A DNA stretch of 16,407 nucleotides from Deltaproteobacteria bacterium (GTDB taxonomy: Bacteria; Desulfobacterota; DSM-4660; Desulfatiglandales; HGW-15), in the NCBI GenBank assembly GCA_016926135.1, contig JAFGPH010000177.1:1-16407 (forward strand), given 5' to 3'. Of this stretch, positions 15,673-16,407 are shown in pieces. The translations under genes were made by a program, and so were the position numbers. A model generated the notes under the pieces. It did not search any database and was not told the DNA's origin. It saw nothing but the letters and a program-made list of their open reading frames with translations. The first letter of the stretch is position 1, and each line of letters starts with the position of its first letter.

Positions 15673-16407
15673 CGGTCACTCTGTCGGTTCATGACGTGCG
15701 GGAACATATCCGCCGGGCCGGTTCCTCTGGGATCAGCAGGCCGGGACCATCTTCCAACGCACCTCTGGGCCGCATCTTTCACGAAGTGGCGGCGGATCTA
15801 GTGAGTGCCGATCCGGGAGAGAATGCTTTTTCCCTTTTCGAAAACCTGGATTTCCGAAGGGAGGTGTGGCTCTCTCACCTGGTGTCACAAACCTATGAGA
15901 AACTGGTGGGTCCGCGTCTCGCGAGGGACCAGGCTCGTCTCCATGAGGCCTCTGAAGAGGTGCTTCATCTGTGGGGGGCTGTTCAGTCCCTTTGTGGCTG
16001 GCTTGTGGATCTCGCCTGGGAGGCCGTGAACCCTACGGGCCGCAAAAGGGCTTTTTCGTGGGATGAGCTTCGAATGGCTCTTCGGGCCGAAGTGCCCCTT
16101 GAGGTGAATCTGCGCGTGCCCGGATGGTCCGAATCGGTGCGCTTGACCGGCGTTGCCGATTCGTTGCTGAGGCTTCCCCGAACAGGAAGCTGGTGCGTTC
16201 AGGAATACAAGCTTGGCCGCGCTTCCCCTGAGGCCGACCTGGCCCAAGTATGCCTTTACCATCTCATCCTGCTTCAGGCGATCCCACAACGCAAGCGAGC
16301 CGGGAGCCGTGCCCGAAATCGAGCACTGGCCTTGATGAGTTTCCAACCTGAGATGAAGGAAAGGGTTTTTGGTGAAAAGGAAGTCGCCACAGCGCAGGAG
16401 AAACTCC
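15669..16407 (+). CDS. PD-(D/E)XK nuclease of RecB/Cas4 type, partial at right edge
   Basis: The frame stays open from the ATG at 15669, which overlaps the ATPase stop (ATGA), to the end of the window, giving 246 residues so far. All RecB/Cas4-family landmarks are present in order: GRIFHEVA with H38, GVAD with D164, the catalytic QEYK with E179 and K181, and the QxxxY motif Q193-V-C-L-Y197. The upstream acidic AEVPLEV strand (140-146) also fits. So it should be an active Mg-dependent DNA nuclease. I saw no cysteine cluster for an Fe-S centre in the visible part, and no helicase motifs; either could lie beyond the edge. Position as third gene of a coupled operon suggests it is the effector of the system. 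Confidence 0.85.
   Translation, partial: MTVTLSVHDVREHIRRAGSSGISRPGPSSNAPLGRIFHEVAADLVSADPGENAFSLFENLDFRREVWLSHLVSQTYEKLVGPRLARDQARLHEASEEVLHLWGAVQSLCGWLVDLAWEAVNPTGRKRAFSWDELRMALRAEVPLEVNLRVPGWSESVRLTGVADSLLRLPRTGSWCVQEYKLGRASPEADLAQVCLYHLILLQAIPQRKRAGSRARNRALALMSFQPEMKERVFGEKEVATAQEKL

Overview
The window looks like chromosomal DNA from an anaerobic, fairly GC-rich bacterium of the deltaproteobacterial (Desulfobacterota) kind. The signs are a small multihaem class III c-type cytochrome, a probable selenocysteine-containing periplasmic redoxin, a MauE/DoxX-type redox membrane protein, and housekeeping genes with strong Shine-Dalgarno sites and sigma70-type promoters. The taxonomic call is inference; no rRNA or tRNA gene is present to anchor it.

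Layout. Positions 1-548 hold no convincing gene. A striking 18-bp helix closes a branched RNA-like structure (113-335), followed by a near-consensus promoter (433-461) that drives a long-chain acyl-CoA ligase (549-2315, +). The ligase ends exactly where a convergent SAM-dependent methyltransferase ends (2316-2894, -). Next comes a large minus-strand gene (3072-5381) encoding a fusion of a PLP-dependent cysteine synthase with a complete-length cysteinyl-tRNA synthetase whose KMSKS motif is degenerate. Divergent from it is a GalE-like sugar-nucleotide epimerase (5618-6589, +), then groES-groEL (6724-8723) with a strong intrinsic terminator. Positions 8900-9130 contain a perfect-consensus promoter with an A/T-rich upstream element and, about 170 bp downstream, an intrinsic terminator with no ORF between them: a candidate small RNA or leader. 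A tetrahaem cytochrome c gene follows (9293-9754, +).

On the minus strand, 12355 to 10016 is a compact four-gene operon. It encodes a secreted thioredoxin-fold protein with an in-frame UGA where the first Cys of the CxxC motif should be (UPAC, a probable selenoprotein), a cyclic-nucleotide-binding-domain/transmembrane/rhodanese-fold protein without the rhodanese catalytic Cys, a MauE/DoxX-type membrane protein with a CxC pair, and a small lipoprotein. By analogy with MauD/MauE, the redoxin and membrane protein probably form an envelope thiol-disulfide relay.

From 12656 to the right edge a tightly coupled plus-strand operon (ATGA overlaps) encodes a protein of tandem winged-helix-like segments, an AAA/STAND-like ATPase with an apparently degenerate nuclease-fold segment and a C-terminal winged helix, and a PD-(D/E)XK nuclease of the RecB/Cas4 type that runs off the window. 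I do not recognise this as a named system. It has the look of a DNA-targeting defence or DNA-processing cassette and is the best candidate for an undescribed system here, alongside the cysteine synthase-CysRS fusion and the Sec-redoxin operon.
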